This document shows positions 51,006 to 61,129 of a DNA stretch of 64,000 nt, piece by piece (within the stretch, counting starts at the first letter, position 1; every line of letters begins with the position of its first letter). The stretch comes from Dechloromonas agitata is5 (GTDB lineage: Bacteria; Pseudomonadota; Gammaproteobacteria; Burkholderiales; Rhodocyclaceae): NCBI RefSeq assembly GCF_000519045.1, contig NZ_KI912532.1:124001-188000 (forward strand). The letters are read 5' to 3'. A model generated the notes under the pieces. The model made no database searches, was not told the origin of the DNA, and was given only the letters and a program-made list of their open reading frames with translations. Made by a program: the position numbers and the translations under genes.

Positions 51006-53030
51006 TTAGCGACCGATCGACAACAAGGTGTCGAACAGTGTCGAGGCAACCTGGAGCACCTTGGCGGATGCCTGGTAGGCCTGCTGGTATTCGATCAGTT
51101 TCGCCGCCTCTTCATCGCTATTGACGCCGGATACCGCTTCGCGGGCGGCAACCGCCTGGTTGAGCAGGCTGGTCTGGGCGACGGAGGAAATTTCCGCCGA
51201 GGCAGTCTTGTTGCCGACATCATTGACGAAGGACGCGTAATTGTCCTGATACGTTGCCTTGCCGCCCAGCATGGTGTCCTGCGTCTGCAAGTTGCCGAGC
51301 TTGACGATGTTGCGGCCGTCTTCAGGGCCATTTCCTCTGGCCAGGCTGAAGGTATCCCCGTTCGCCGGCGCGCCGCTCAGAACCAGGGAAACCCCTGACC
51401 AGCCCCCGCCATTGATGGTGAGGGTTGCACCGGCGGTGTAGGGCACGGGCGCTGGCATGGCATAGGTCGTCGTCGTGCCGCCGACATTGACGGCGACGGT
51501 CCCGGTGGCCGGGAAGCCGCTGAGCTCATTGGTTCCTGAATTGTAGGTCAGCGTCAGGCCGGTGCTGCCAACGGTGTAAGGCGAAGCATAGGAAACGGAG
51601 GACACCCTGCCCGTTCCCGTATTGCTACTGCCAGCCGTACCAAGCGCCACCGGCAAGCCAGCAGCGATCAAGCGGGGGTCAGCCGCCACCTTTTCGTTCA
51701 GGGTGAAGGCACGGGCGGCATCGCGGGTTGGCTGGATCAGATAGCTGTCGCCATTGGAAAAACCAGCCGCCGGATTAAGGGAAAACCCCTGCGGGTCTGC
51801 TGCAAGCTGGGTGTTGATGGCTGCCACATTGGCACCGGACCAGGAAGCATTGTCGGATAAGCGGGTCAGGGTCAGCGTGCCGGACTGAAACGACAGCTGG
51901 TAATCACTGGCCGTCAGGTTCGAGTAATAATTCGTGCCGTTATTCGAAACGGGATCCAGGGTGACGGAAACCGTCGGGCTGCCTGTTGCGTTGTTCGTAC
52001 TAGCGATGACCTCGGGCGCCCCGACCGAAAAGAACTGGCTGACAAAATTGGCGTTGCCATTAACGTTACCCAGCAAATCCTGGCCTTGGGCATGCTGCGC
52101 ATTGAAGGTCTGGCTGAAAGCCGTCGCCATCAGGCCGAGCTGATTGAACGAAGTATCCAGCGCCTCGCGGCGGAAGCTGAGCAGGCCACCCAGCTTGCCG
52201 CCATTGATGAGGGATTCGGGCAACTCCTGAACGTTGCCGGTGGGACCGAGCAGCCCGACAACAGTGCGCGAGATGTCAGCCGAAGCCGGCTCGGCTGACA
52301 TCTTCGTGACCTGGGAGCCAACCACCAGTTGCTGGCCACTGCCCACAAAGACGTTGTAGCTGCCGTTGTCATTGCTGGTCACCGTGACCTTGACCAGTTC
52401 ATTGAGATCGGCGACCAGCTTGTCGCGCTTGTCATACAGATCGTTGGCCGGCTGACCACCGAGGGCGGCCGCCGAAATGATCCTCTCATTCAGGTCGGCA
52501 ATCTGCTCGGTGTAGGTGTTGATCTGACCGACCGTGCTCCTGATCTGGGAATTGACGCCATCATTGATCTCGGTCAGACGCTCGTAGATGCTGCGAAAGC
52601 CGGTCGTCATCGTATCGGCTGCCGAAACCATGGACTGGCGGGCCGAGATCGACGAGGGATTGGCCGCCACGGACTGCGCGGCGTCGAAAAACTGCTGCAT
52701 CAACGGTGTCAGGCCCGCTTCCTTGTCGGCCAGCATGTTGTCGATCTGCGACACCTGGGCGTAGTAGGTATCGAGCGCGCTGACATTGGTTTGCGCGTTC
52801 AGGACCTGGGTGGTCAAGGCCTGGCTGAACATGCGCTGAACGGTCACCACATGCACGCCCTGGCCGATCCCACCGGCACCGGTCATCACGGTCGGGTTGG
52901 AAGCCTGGATGGTGCGCTGCCGGGTATAACCTTCCGTACTGAGGTTGGAAATGTTGTTGCTCGTCGTCAACAACCCGGCCTGAGCGGCATTGATGCCGGT
53001 CATGGCGATACTGATCAAACCGCTTCCCAT
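51006..53030 (-). CDS. flgK: Hook-filament junction protein FlgK
   Basis: A 674-residue HAP1. N-terminal motif LISIAMTGINAAQAGLLTTSNNISNLSTEGYTRQ and C-terminal VSGVNSDEEAAKLIEYQQAYQASAKVLQVASTLFDTLLSI are typical. The variable central region is enlarged (roughly 330-560), which is common in betaproteobacteria. It has its own sigma-28 promoter between it and flgJ. Confidence 0.96.
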   Translation of the reverse strand: MGSGLISIAMTGINAAQAGLLTTSNNISNLSTEGYTRQRTIQASNPTVMTGAGGIGQGVHVVTVQRMFSQALTTQVLNAQTNVSALDTYYAQVSQIDNMLADKEAGLTPLMQQFFDAAQSVAANPSSISARQSMVSAADTMTTGFRSIYERLTEINDGVNSQIRSTVGQINTYTEQIADLNERIISAAALGGQPANDLYDKRDKLVADLNELVKVTVTSNDNGSYNVFVGSGQQLVVGSQVTKMSAEPASADISRTVVGLLGPTGNVQELPESLINGGKLGGLLSFRREALDTSFNQLGLMATAFSQTFNAQHAQGQDLLGNVNGNANFVSQFFSVGAPEVIASTNNATGSPTVSVTLDPVSNNGTNYYSNLTASDYQLSFQSGTLTLTRLSDNASWSGANVAAINTQLAADPQGFSLNPAAGFSNGDSYLIQPTRDAARAFTLNEKVAADPRLIAAGLPVALGTAGSSNTGTGRVSSVSYASPYTVGSTGLTLTYNSGTNELSGFPATGTVAVNVGGTTTTYAMPAPVPYTAGATLTINGGGWSGVSLVLSGAPANGDTFSLARGNGPEDGRNIVKLGNLQTQDTMLGGKATYQDNYASFVNDVGNKTASAEISSVAQTSLLNQAVAAREAVSGVNSDEEAAKLIEYQQAYQASAKVLQVASTLFDTLLSIGR

Positions 53031-53054
53031 AGTTTCTCTCCTTCCCGATCCTCA

Positions 53055-53081
53055 TTAACGGCAAGGACGGGATTTTCTTGA
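53055..53081 (-). promoter_or_regulatory. Sigma-28 promoter of flgKL and the lipoprotein gene
   Basis: On the minus strand TCAAGAAA (53074-53081), an 11-bp spacer and GCCGTTAA (53055-53062). The -10 matches GCCGATAA at 7 of 8 positions. It lies just after the flgJ stop and 25 bp before the flgK ATG. Confidence 0.8.
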
Positions 53082-53083
53082 CC

Positions 53084-54067
53084 TCAGCCGAGCAATGCCA
53101 GGCGTAGTGTCGGGCCATTGATGATCCGGCTCAGCTTGTCGGCGTAGGCCGGATCGGTGGCATAACCTGCCCTCTGCAATCCTTTAGCAAACTCCGCGCC
53201 ATCTTGCGAGCCGATCACCCCGCCATAGCGCGGGTTATTGCGCAGCAGGCTGGCGTAGTCGCGAAAAGCCTCGTCATAGGAGCCATACGCCCGAAACCGC
53301 TCGACCGTGCTCTGGGCCTGGCCATCGACATACTCGGTGGTCGTCGCCTCGACGGAAGGCCCGCTCCAGCCCTTGCCGGCCTTGATGCCGAACAGGTTGT
53401 GGCTGGTCGAGCCATCGCCACGACGAATCTCGCTGCGCCCCCAGCCGCTTTCCAGCGCGGCATGGGCAACCAGGAACTGCGGCGGAATGCCGGTGGAACG
53501 CGACGCCTCGACCGCGTGCGGCCAGACGCGACCGACGAACTCCTTGCCGGAAGGCGGCAGATCGCCTTCTCCGACCGCCGGGCTGGTCGCCGATTTGGCC
53601 GGCGCCCCCGGTGCCGGGTAGGCGGCCGACGTTGGCATCGACGAGGCAACGGGCACCGGGCGCAGATGCCGCCCGTCCGAAGCGGCGAGGGGCAAGGCAT
53701 TGCCGGCGGCGGCAGCATTTGCCGCCGCCGGTTCGCCCAGCGTCTGGCTGGCTCCGAGGTTCTTGCCCAGTTGCTGTTCGATCAGGCGCGCAAAGCCGAT
53801 GCCCTTGCCGCTGGAGGCCAGGTTCTGGGCCAATTGCTGGTCGAGCAGGCTGGTATAAAAACGGGAACTGTCGCTGTTGAGCAAGCCGTCCTGCGGCACG
53901 GTGTCGCGCATGCTCTTCATGACCTGCTGCAGGAACAAGGCCTCGAACTGCTGCGCGGCTGCCTTCAGGCCTTCCTGCGGGTTGCTGGCGAAGCGGTTGC
54001 GCAGATCCTGGACGGAACTGACGTCGAACGCCGCCCGGTTCGGCTGATTCTGGATGTTGCTGGCCAT
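53084..54067 (-). CDS. flgJ: Rod-cap muramidase FlgJ
   Basis: A 327-residue dual-function protein. The N-terminal rod-capping domain (FEALFLQQVMKSMRDTVPQDGLLNSD) and the C-terminal glucosaminidase domain (PHAVEASRSTGIPPQFLVAHAALESGWGRSEIR ... NLFGIKAGKGWSG) with the catalytic-type Glu in ALESGWG are present. A Pro/Ala-rich linker joins them. It opens the peptidoglycan for the rod. Confidence 0.95.
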   Translation of the reverse strand: MASNIQNQPNRAAFDVSSVQDLRNRFASNPQEGLKAAAQQFEALFLQQVMKSMRDTVPQDGLLNSDSSRFYTSLLDQQLAQNLASSGKGIGFARLIEQQLGKNLGASQTLGEPAAANAAAAGNALPLAASDGRHLRPVPVASSMPTSAAYPAPGAPAKSATSPAVGEGDLPPSGKEFVGRVWPHAVEASRSTGIPPQFLVAHAALESGWGRSEIRRGDGSTSHNLFGIKAGKGWSGPSVEATTTEYVDGQAQSTVERFRAYGSYDEAFRDYASLLRNNPRYGGVIGSQDGAEFAKGLQRAGYATDPAYADKLSRIINGPTLRLALLG

Positions 54068-54074
54068 CGTGCGA

Positions 54075-55169
54075 TCAGATGACTTCGAGTTCGGCGCGCA
54101 GGGCGCCGGCCGCCTTCATGGCCTGCAGGATGGCCAGCAGATCCATCGGGTTGGCCCCCAAGGCATTCAGCGCCTTGACCACTTCGGCCAGGCTCGCCCC
54201 GGCCTTGACGCTCATCAGGCTGCCATTGTCCTGCTTGACCTGGATATCGGCTCCCTGCCCGAATTGCGGCTGCGCCGCATCGACCACCACCGACAGGTTG
54301 CCATGCGCCACGGCGCAGGCCTCGAGGGTCACCTTCTGGTTCATCACCACCGAGCCATTGCGGGAATTGACGATCACCTTGGCCGCACCGAGCACCGGCT
54401 GAACCTCCAGGTTATCGACCCGGCCGAGGAAAGCGACACGTGCGTCAGCATCGTCCGGCACGCGCACGGCGATGCGCCGGCCATCGATGGCCTGGGCGGT
54501 TCCCGGCTGGGAAGCCAGATTGATGGCATCGACCACCTTTTGCGCCGTTCCGAAATCGGTCGACGACAATTCGTAATAAACCATGCCGCCCTGCCCGACA
54601 GCCGTCGGCACAGCCCGCTCGACTGTCGCCCCCGCCGGAATGCGGCCGGCCGAGAGATGATTGACCGTCACCTTCGAACCACCGGACGAAGCCCCCGCGC
54701 CACCAACCACCACGTTGCCCTGGGCCATCGCATACACCTGGCCGTCGGCCCCCTTCATCTGCGTCATCAACAGCGTGCCGCCGCGCAGGCTCTTGGCGTT
54801 GCCCATCGACGAAACCGTCACGTCGATCGGCTGGCCGGGACGGGCATAAGCCGGCAGGCTCGCCGTCACCATCACGGCAGCGACGTTTTTCAACTGCAGC
54901 TTCTGGGATTGTTCAGGCGTCAGGTTGAGGCCCATCTGCGACAGCATGTTGCCGATCGCCTGGGTGGTGAACGGGGTCTGCGTCGTCTGGTCGCCGGTAT
55001 TGTCGAGACCGACGACGATGCCGTAGCCGAGCAACTGGTTGTTGCGGACCCCCTGGATCGTCGCCAGATCCTTGATGCGCTCGGCCAGGGCAGGCTGGCT
55101 CCAGAGCGGCAGCAGGCAGGCGGCCAGAATTGCCGTTCGCCGGAATACTTTGCCGCTTTTTTCCTTCAT
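54075..55169 (-). CDS. flgI: P-ring protein FlgI
   Basis: A 364-residue periplasmic ring protein with a signal peptide ([20 protein letters not shown]). The conserved start is [33 protein letters not shown], and the C-terminus ends [39 protein letters not shown] precedes the ATG. Confidence 0.97.
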   Translation of the reverse strand: MKEKSGKVFRRTAILAACLLPLWSQPALAERIKDLATIQGVRNNQLLGYGIVVGLDNTGDQTTQTPFTTQAIGNMLSQMGLNLTPEQSQKLQLKNVAAVMVTASLPAYARPGQPIDVTVSSMGNAKSLRGGTLLMTQMKGADGQVYAMAQGNVVVGGAGASSGGSKVTVNHLSAGRIPAGATVERAVPTAVGQGGMVYYELSSTDFGTAQKVVDAINLASQPGTAQAIDGRRIAVRVPDDADARVAFLGRVDNLEVQPVLGAAKVIVNSRNGSVVMNQKVTLEACAVAHGNLSVVVDAAQPQFGQGADIQVKQDNGSLMSVKAGASLAEVVKALNALGANPMDLLAILQAMKAAGALRAELEVI

Positions 55170-55193
55170 GTGCTGCCTCCGCTGTCTTGCTGA

Positions 55194-55853
55194 CTAGAAC
55201 GGCAAGACATTAAGGAAGAAACGTGCCAACCACCCCATAGTCTGCGCCTCGGCCACCTGACCCGAGGACTTGTATTCGATCCGGGCGTCGGCGATTTTCG
55301 ACGACTCGACGGTATTGGTCGCATCGACGAAGCTCGGATTGATGACGCCGGAAATCCGCACGAATTCCTGCTCATCCCCCACCGCCACCTGCTTTTCGCC
55401 GGAAACCAGCAGGTTGCCGTTGGGCAGGACGTCGATCACGGTGACCGTCATGTTGCCGGTGAAGACGTTGTTGTTGGCCGCCTCGCCCTTGCCGCTGAAA
55501 GCGGTGGAGCTCCCCGCCGAGAACTCAGCCGCGCCCGGCATAACCCGGCTGAACATGCCGGCCGAGGCCCCGATCGAAGCCTTCTGGGTATTCGACTTGT
55601 CCACCTTGTTGTTGGACTTGGTCGAGGCCGAGGTGCTTTCGGTGATCTTGACCGTGATCGTGTCGCCGACGTAGCGGGCCCGCCTGTCCTCGAACAGGGG
55701 CCGGGCCGAGGCAACCTGGAAGATGGCCCCGTTCGGGTTGCCGGCCTCCATACGGGGCACCGGACGCATGGTCATCGGCTGGTGCACGTTGGTCGGTGGC
55801 ACCGTCGAGCAGGCTGCCGTCGCCAACAGGAAGAGCCAGGACAAGCGTTTCAT
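55194..55853 (-). CDS. flgH: L-ring lipoprotein FlgH
   Basis: A 219-residue outer-membrane ring lipoprotein. The lipobox TAAC has Cys at 15. Domain parts GAIFQVASARPLFEDRRARYVGDTITVKITESTSASTKSNNKVDKSNT and NGNLLVSGEKQVAVGDEQEFVRISGVINP are typical. It ends GWLARFFLNVLPF. Confidence 0.96.
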   Translation of the reverse strand: MKRLSWLFLLATAACSTVPPTNVHQPMTMRPVPRMEAGNPNGAIFQVASARPLFEDRRARYVGDTITVKITESTSASTKSNNKVDKSNTQKASIGASAGMFSRVMPGAAEFSAGSSTAFSGKGEAANNNVFTGNMTVTVIDVLPNGNLLVSGEKQVAVGDEQEFVRISGVINPSFVDATNTVESSKIADARIEYKSSGQVAEAQTMGWLARFFLNVLPF

Positions 55854-55862
55854 GGTCTTACC

Positions 55863-56645
55863 TCACAATTGGGTCAGTCGCCCCAGCATGGCGTCCGAGG
55901 TGGAAACCACCTTGGAATTCAGTTCGTAGGCGCGCTGGGTCTGGATCATGGTGACCAGTTCCTCCGCCACATTGACGTTGGAAGTTTCGACATACCCCTG
56001 GTTCACGATGCCAGCCCCGTTCGTTCCCGGCGTATTGGGTGTTGGCGTGCCGCTCGCGGCGGTTTCCAGGAAAAGATTCTGGCCAATGCTCTGCAAGCCG
56101 CCCGGATTGATGAAGGTGGCGAGCTGAATACTGCCGATCTGGGTCGTCGCGGCGGTACCGGGCTGAGTGATCGACACGGTGCCATCGCTGCCGATGCTGA
56201 CGGTCAGCGCATTGTTGGGGATGGTGATGTTGGGCTGCACCGGGTAACCATCCGCCGTCACGATCTGGCCCTGGTTATCCTTCTGGAAGGAACCATCGCG
56301 GGTGTAACCGATGGTGCCGTCGGGCAGCAGCACCTGGAAGAAGCCGTTGCCCTGGATGGCGACATCCAGCGTGCTGTCCGTCTTCTGGATGTTGCCCTGG
56401 GTGAAGATGCGGGCGGTCGATACCGGGCGTACACCGGTACCCAGCTGCAGGCCAGTCGGAATCTGCGTCTGCTGCGAGGATTGCGCCCCCGGCTGACGCA
56501 GGGTCTGGTACAGCAGGTCTTCGAATACCGCCCGGCCACGCTTGAAACCGTTGGTGCTGACGTTGGCCAGGTTGTTCGAGATGACGTCGAGCTGCGTCTG
56601 CTGCGCATCGAGGCCGGTACGGGCAATCCACAGGGAACGGATCAT
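55863..56645 (-). CDS. flgG: Distal rod protein FlgG
   Basis: A 260-residue rod protein. N-terminus [36 protein letters not shown] and C-terminus [24 protein letters not shown] are family-typical; the FlgG-specific insertion [27 protein letters not shown] is present. 10 bp before flgH. Confidence 0.96.
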   Translation of the reverse strand: MIRSLWIARTGLDAQQTQLDVISNNLANVSTNGFKRGRAVFEDLLYQTLRQPGAQSSQQTQIPTGLQLGTGVRPVSTARIFTQGNIQKTDSTLDVAIQGNGFFQVLLPDGTIGYTRDGSFQKDNQGQIVTADGYPVQPNITIPNNALTVSIGSDGTVSITQPGTAATTQIGSIQLATFINPGGLQSIGQNLFLETAASGTPTPNTPGTNGAGIVNQGYVETSNVNVAEELVTMIQTQRAYELNSKVVSTSDAMLGRLTQL

Positions 56646-56657
56646 GATTTCTTCCTA

Positions 56658-57401
56658 TCAGGCATTCAGGGACAACAACTGGTCGGCGCGCTGGGCGTTG
56701 GTATCCGCCGTTTGCAGCAACTTGACCTGCATTTCGAACTGGCGGGCGAGGCTGATCAGGTTGACCATCGAATCGGTGACATTGACATTGCTGCCTTCGA
56801 GCGTGCCGGAGGTCAGCCGGACGCGCTCGTCGGCCGGTGCCGGCTGGCCGTTACGCAGGCGGAACAGGCCGTCAGCCCCCCGCACCAGATCACCTTCCGG
56901 CGGATTGACCAGCTTGATGCGGCCGATGGCATTGGCGTTGTTCGGCGTCCCGAAATTCGGCACCACCGATACCGTGCCGTCCGGGGCGATCTCGATGGTA
57001 TTGTCGGGCGGGATGTTGATCGGCCCGCCGTCGCCGGCCACGGTGTAGCCGCTCTTGGTCTGCAACAGGCCGGTCACATCGACATCCAGGCTGCCGGCCC
57101 GGGTGTAGGCTTCGCTACCGTCCGGCAACTGCACGGCGATCCAGCCGCGCCCATTGACCGCGACGTCCAGATTGCGGCCGGTGAACATCAGCGGCCCCTC
57201 GTCCATCACGTCGCTGACCGAGGCATCGACCGTGAACGCCCGCGTCGGCATACCTTCGCCGATCACCGGCACGGCGCGGAAGCGATGCTCCTGCGCCTTG
57301 AAACCGATGGTGCTGGCGTTGGCCAGATTGTTCGCTGTCCCGGCCTGCTGCATGAAGACATGCTTGGCGCCGGTCATCGCGGTGTAGATCAGACGGTCCA
57401 T
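56658..57401 (-). CDS. flgF: Proximal rod protein FlgF
   Basis: A 247-residue rod protein. N-terminus MDRLIYTAMTGAKHVFMQQAGTANNLANASTIGFK, and a C-terminus with VNVTDSMVNLISLARQFEMQVKLLQTADTNAQRADQLLSL. It lies between flgE and flgG as usual. Confidence 0.95.
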   Translation of the reverse strand: MDRLIYTAMTGAKHVFMQQAGTANNLANASTIGFKAQEHRFRAVPVIGEGMPTRAFTVDASVSDVMDEGPLMFTGRNLDVAVNGRGWIAVQLPDGSEAYTRAGSLDVDVTGLLQTKSGYTVAGDGGPINIPPDNTIEIAPDGTVSVVPNFGTPNNANAIGRIKLVNPPEGDLVRGADGLFRLRNGQPAPADERVRLTSGTLEGSNVNVTDSMVNLISLARQFEMQVKLLQTADTNAQRADQLLSLNA

Positions 57402-57420
57402 GCGATGAATCCCGGCTTAC

Positions 57421-58737
57421 TTAGCGAATGTTGACCAGGGTTTGCATGATCTGGTCCTGGGTCTTGATCGACTGCGCGTTCGCCTGGTAGTTGCGCTGCT
57501 GGACAATCATGTTGACCAGTTCCCCCGTCAGGTCGACGTTCGACTCCTCGACCGCGCCGGATTGCAGCACGCCCAGCGTACCGGTGTCCGGCGTGCCGAC
57601 CCTGGGCTGACCGGAGGCGGCCGTCTCCATCCAGGCATTGTTGCCGACCGACATCAGGCCATTCGGGTTGGTGAAGTTGGCAAGGACGATCTGCGCCAGG
57701 TTCTTGGTCTGGCCGTTGCTGTAGTTGCCCTGGATGACACCATCCGGACCGATCGACAGGCCGGCCAGGTTGCCCGACGTGTAGCCGTCCTGGGTCAGCT
57801 CATTGACGCTGAACTTGGCGCCGAACTGGGTGGAGTCGCGGTAGTCGATGGTGAAGGACAAGGGGGTCGCGGCACTGTTCGTCTTGCCGTTGGCTGTCAT
57901 CACATCAGCCAGATCGATACTGATGTTGCTGGGCAAGGCCGGGGAAATGAGCGTGCCGCTGTTATTGAAATTGAGGCGAGTCGTCGCCATGGGGGGCGTC
58001 AGACTTTCACCATTCACCCCATCCACCTGGTAATGAACGTTCCAGGCCCCGGTCGTCCCGGCTGCATCGGTACCCGCCACCGCATCCTTCGTGAAATACA
58101 TGGTCATGCTGTGCGGATTACCCAGGGAATCGTAGATAGTCAGCGCCGTCGAATAATTGTACGAATTGGTGTTCGGCGCCTGCGTTGCCGTGGCCGGCGT
58201 CACCCAGGTTTTCGTGCCCTGTGTCGAGTCCAGTTGCAGCGAGGCATAGACCCCGGCCCGGGCCGAGCCGCTGGCGCCGGTCGCCACCGGATCGATGCTG
58301 CGGGTCGAGATGCGCAGTGCTTCCGGTGTGCTGGCGGTGATCAGGCCGGCGGCATCGGCGATGTAACCGGTCACGTTATCCTGCGTGTCGTTCACCAGAT
58401 AGCCGTTGGCATCGATGTGGAACTGTCCGTTGCGCGAGTAGGTCACCGCGCCATCCTGCGACATGCGGAAAAAGCCGTTGCCGTTGATCGCGATGTCGAG
58501 CGAGTTGCTGGTCGTCGTGATGTTGCCCTGGGTGTATTGCTGAACGATGGCGCTGGCCGAGACGCCGATACCCACCTGCGAGGCGCCACCACCCGACAAG
58601 GAGGCCGCATAGACGTCCGCGAAATGGGTGGCCGCCCCCTTGAAGCCCACAGTGCTGGCGTTGGCAATGTTGTTGCTGGTCACATCCAGCGCCTTGGATG
58701 AAGCATTGAGGCCGCTCAGCCCTTGTTGGAATGCCAT
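57421..58737 (-). CDS. flgE: Hook protein FlgE
   Basis: A 438-residue hook subunit. N-terminus FQQGLSGLNASSKALDVTSNNIANASTVGFK and C-terminus ESNVDLTGELVNMIVQQRNYQANAQSIKTQDQIMQTLVNI. Normal length for betaproteobacteria. It polymerises under the FlgD cap; FliK sets its length. Confidence 0.97.
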   Translation of the reverse strand: MAFQQGLSGLNASSKALDVTSNNIANASTVGFKGAATHFADVYAASLSGGGASQVGIGVSASAIVQQYTQGNITTTSNSLDIAINGNGFFRMSQDGAVTYSRNGQFHIDANGYLVNDTQDNVTGYIADAAGLITASTPEALRISTRSIDPVATGASGSARAGVYASLQLDSTQGTKTWVTPATATQAPNTNSYNYSTALTIYDSLGNPHSMTMYFTKDAVAGTDAAGTTGAWNVHYQVDGVNGESLTPPMATTRLNFNNSGTLISPALPSNISIDLADVMTANGKTNSAATPLSFTIDYRDSTQFGAKFSVNELTQDGYTSGNLAGLSIGPDGVIQGNYSNGQTKNLAQIVLANFTNPNGLMSVGNNAWMETAASGQPRVGTPDTGTLGVLQSGAVEESNVDLTGELVNMIVQQRNYQANAQSIKTQDQIMQTLVNIR

Positions 58738-58752
58738 TGCTGTCTCCCGAAA

Positions 58753-59433
58753 TCACATGAATTGCAGAACATCGTCGAAGGCGACCGTTTCCCCGGTCGT
58801 CAGTTCGAGTACGAAGGAGGTGCCGTTTCTAACAACAGCAGAAACCGTGCCAAGCTGGATCGGCGTGGCACTGACCTTGGTGCCGCTCGCCGAGGCCTCG
58901 ACCGAGAAGGTGTAATTGCCGTCCGCCACCTGCGCGCCATTGGCATCCTTGCCGTCCCACTGGAAAGCGACGGTACCGGCCGGCTGCTTGCCCAGCTCCT
59001 GGGTCTGCACCGTCTTGCCGGTGCCGTCCTTGATCGTGACGACCACCGAGGTCGCCGCACTGCCCAGGATCACGCCACCCTGCGCCTGGCCGCTGGCCAG
59101 CGCCAGACGGCTGCCTTCGACCAGCACGTTGGAACCGATGGCACCAGCGGCCTGCAGGGCCTGCGAGGTGTTGTACGAGGCAAGCAGACTGGTCAGCGTC
59201 GTGTTCAGTCCCTGGATGCCTTCCAGCATGCTGATCTGCGCCAACTGCGAGGTCATCTGCGCGTTATCCATCGGATTGAGCGGATCCTGATTCTGCAGTT
59301 GCGTGGTCAGCATGGTCAGGAAGTTGTCCTGCATGTCCTGGGCTGATTTGGGCTTGCTGGCGCTTGATCCATTGGTGCCGTTCAGCGCCTTGATCAGGTC
59401 GTTCGTGCTGCTGGTTGAATTAACGGTGCTCAT
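58753..59433 (-). CDS. flgD: Hook-capping protein FlgD
   Basis: A 226-residue hook scaffold. The N-terminal conserved part is AQDMQDNFLTMLTTQLQNQDPLNPMDNAQMTSQLAQISMLEGIQ, followed by the FlgD Ig/Tudor-like domain (FQWDGKDANGAQVADGNYTFSVEA). 15 bp before flgE. Confidence 0.96.
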   Translation of the reverse strand: MSTVNSTSSTNDLIKALNGTNGSSASKPKSAQDMQDNFLTMLTTQLQNQDPLNPMDNAQMTSQLAQISMLEGIQGLNTTLTSLLASYNTSQALQAAGAIGSNVLVEGSRLALASGQAQGGVILGSAATSVVVTIKDGTGKTVQTQELGKQPAGTVAFQWDGKDANGAQVADGNYTFSVEASASGTKVSATPIQLGTVSAVVRNGTSFVLELTTGETVAFDDVLQFM

Positions 59434-59448
59434 GGCGTTCTCCGGTTA

Positions 59449-59862
59449 TCAGCCCTGACCGATGCTCAGCGTGCGCAGCATCATGGTCTTGGCGGTATTC
59501 ATGACCTCGACGTTGGTCTGGTAGGAACGCGAGGCGGAAATCATGTTGGTCATTTCCTCGACCACATTGACGTTGGGAAAGGCGACGTAGCCCTTCTCGT
59601 CGGCAGCCGGATTTTTCGGGTCATAGACCAGGCGCGGCGGCGCGGCATCCTCGACGACCTGGGTCACCCGCACCCCCTTCGACAGCTCGCCCACATTGCC
59701 CATCGGCGTCGCCTGAAAGACGACCTGCTTGGCGCGGTAGGGTTTGCCGTCCGACGAAACGACGCTGTCGGCATTGGCCAGGTTGGAGGCGACCGCGTTC
59801 AGACGCATCGACTGGGCCGTCATGGCACTCGACGAAACCTGGAAGACATTGAAAAGGCTCAT
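59449..59862 (-). CDS. flgC: Proximal rod protein FlgC
   Basis: A 137-residue rod protein. N-terminus [34 protein letters not shown] and C-terminus [38 protein letters not shown]. 9 bp after flgB. Confidence 0.97.
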   Translation of the reverse strand: MSLFNVFQVSSSAMTAQSMRLNAVASNLANADSVVSSDGKPYRAKQVVFQATPMGNVGELSKGVRVTQVVEDAAPPRLVYDPKNPAADEKGYVAFPNVNVVEEMTNMISASRSYQTNVEVMNTAKTMMLRTLSIGQG

Positions 59863-59871
59863 GATTTCACC

Positions 59872-60282
59872 TTAGGAGTTGGTCGAAGCCAGGGCGCTGC
59901 GAATGCCCTTGAACTTGTCACCGATCAGTTGCGTCAGGATCTGGTACTGCATGGCGTTGTCGGCGATCTGCGTCCGTTCGACATCCATGTCCACCGTGTT
60001 CCCGTCGACTGCCGATTGCGTCTCGCCGCGATAGAGCAACTTGGCCAGACCGCTGCCGCCCGTACCGGCCATGTGACCGGCCTGGGTGCGGGCCATCGTC
60101 ACGTCGCCACCATTCTGGCGACCGGCCAGGGCGTGCTGCATGGCGGTTTCGAAATTGAAGTCACGGGCCTTGTAGTGCGGCGTATCCGCATTGGCGATGT
60201 TCGACGCCAGCACCTGATGGCGCTGGGCCCGCAGATTCAGGGCCTGACTGTAAACCGATACGTGTTGTTCGAGAGATGCCAT
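59872..60282 (-). CDS. flgB: Proximal rod protein FlgB
   Basis: A 136-residue rod protein, the canonical copy. Key parts are NLRAQRHQVLASNIANADTPHYKARDF and GNTVDMDVERTQIADNAMQYQILTQLIGDKFKGIRSAL. The ATG at 60282 has GGAG upstream; the frame is open further 5' without support. First gene of flgBCDEFGHIJ, with a sigma-54 promoter 29 bp before. Confidence 0.97.
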   Translation of the reverse strand: MASLEQHVSVYSQALNLRAQRHQVLASNIANADTPHYKARDFNFETAMQHALAGRQNGGDVTMARTQAGHMAGTGGSGLAKLLYRGETQSAVDGNTVDMDVERTQIADNAMQYQILTQLIGDKFKGIRSALASTNS

Positions 60283-60310
60283 GATTCGCTCCAGAGTTCG
60301 AAGGACTGAA

Positions 60311-60326
60311 AGCACGCTCCATGCCA
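60311..60326 (-). promoter_or_regulatory. Sigma-54 promoter of flgB
   Basis: On the minus strand TGGCAT-GGAGC-GTGCT: GG and GC are 10 bases apart with good consensus match. It is positioned to give a leader of about 20 bases before the flgB ATG. Confidence 0.7.
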
Positions 60327-60437
60327 CACCAAAAACACCGTATAGCGCCTGCGTTGCCACGGATGGCGGCAAGGGGCATCGGCAAAACTTGCCGGAAGCC
60401 ATGGCCAAGGCGAGGATGGCTCAGGCAAAATGTGCAG

Positions 60438-61127
60438 ATGCCGTTTCCCCGTTTTTGCCGCTTCCTCGCACTCTGCGCGATCATGCTCGCCACGGGCAGC
60501 CTGCCTGCCGACGAGGCGGATGCCGTCGCCGCCACCGCCGAACGTTTCGTTCGGCAGCAGACACAAGGCCTGCCCGGCAAGGTTCAACTGACCGTCGGCA
60601 AACTCGATCTCAGCCGCCTGCCGCCGTGCACGACGCACGAAGCCTATCTGCCGCCCGGCACGCGGCTCAGCGGGCGGACACACATCGGCATCCGCTGCCT
60701 CGCCCCCAACACCTGGAGCGTCCTGCTGCCGGTGCGGATCGCCATTGCCGGCGACTATGTCACCACCGCCCGGCCGCTCGTCGCCGGCCAGACCGTCGCG
60801 CCGGGCGACCTGAATCTGGCGACCGGCGATCTGGCCTCGCTGCCTGCCGGCATCGTCACCGACCCGCAGACTGCCGTCGGCAAGACCTTGCGCCACTCCC
60901 TCGGCGCCGGTCAGCCATTGCGCAATGATCAGTTGCTGGCACCGCTGGTCATCCGGCAGGGGCAAAGCGTGCGTGTCATTGTCCGCGGTAGCGGATTCGC
61001 CGCGACGGCGGAAGGTCGCGCCCTGAACAATGCGGCGGAGGGGCAACTGGCGCAGGTACGCATGGCCACCGGGCAAACGGTCAGCGGCATTGCAACCGCC
61101 AACGGCAGCGTGGAAATTTCCAATTAG
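60438..61127 (+). CDS. flgA: P-ring assembly chaperone FlgA
   Basis: A 229-residue periplasmic chaperone for FlgI. The chosen ATG at 60438 gives a proper signal peptide (FPRFCRFLALCAIMLATGSLPA); upstream in-frame starts do not. The SAF-like C-terminal domain is complete (RPLVAGQTVAPGDLNL ... GQSVRVIVRGSGFAATAEGRALNNAAEGQLAQVRMATGQTVSGIA). Divergent from flgB. Confidence 0.93.
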   Translation: MPFPRFCRFLALCAIMLATGSLPADEADAVAATAERFVRQQTQGLPGKVQLTVGKLDLSRLPPCTTHEAYLPPGTRLSGRTHIGIRCLAPNTWSVLLPVRIAIAGDYVTTARPLVAGQTVAPGDLNLATGDLASLPAGIVTDPQTAVGKTLRHSLGAGQPLRNDQLLAPLVIRQGQSVRVIVRGSGFAATAEGRALNNAAEGQLAQVRMATGQTVSGIATANGSVEISN

Positions 61128-61129
61128 CC

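Noticed and set aside
55782-57434. 550-codon plus-strand frame opposite flgH-flgG-flgF
   Set aside because: High G+C antisense shadow of the flg genes; composition is Arg/Gly/His-rich without domain pattern.
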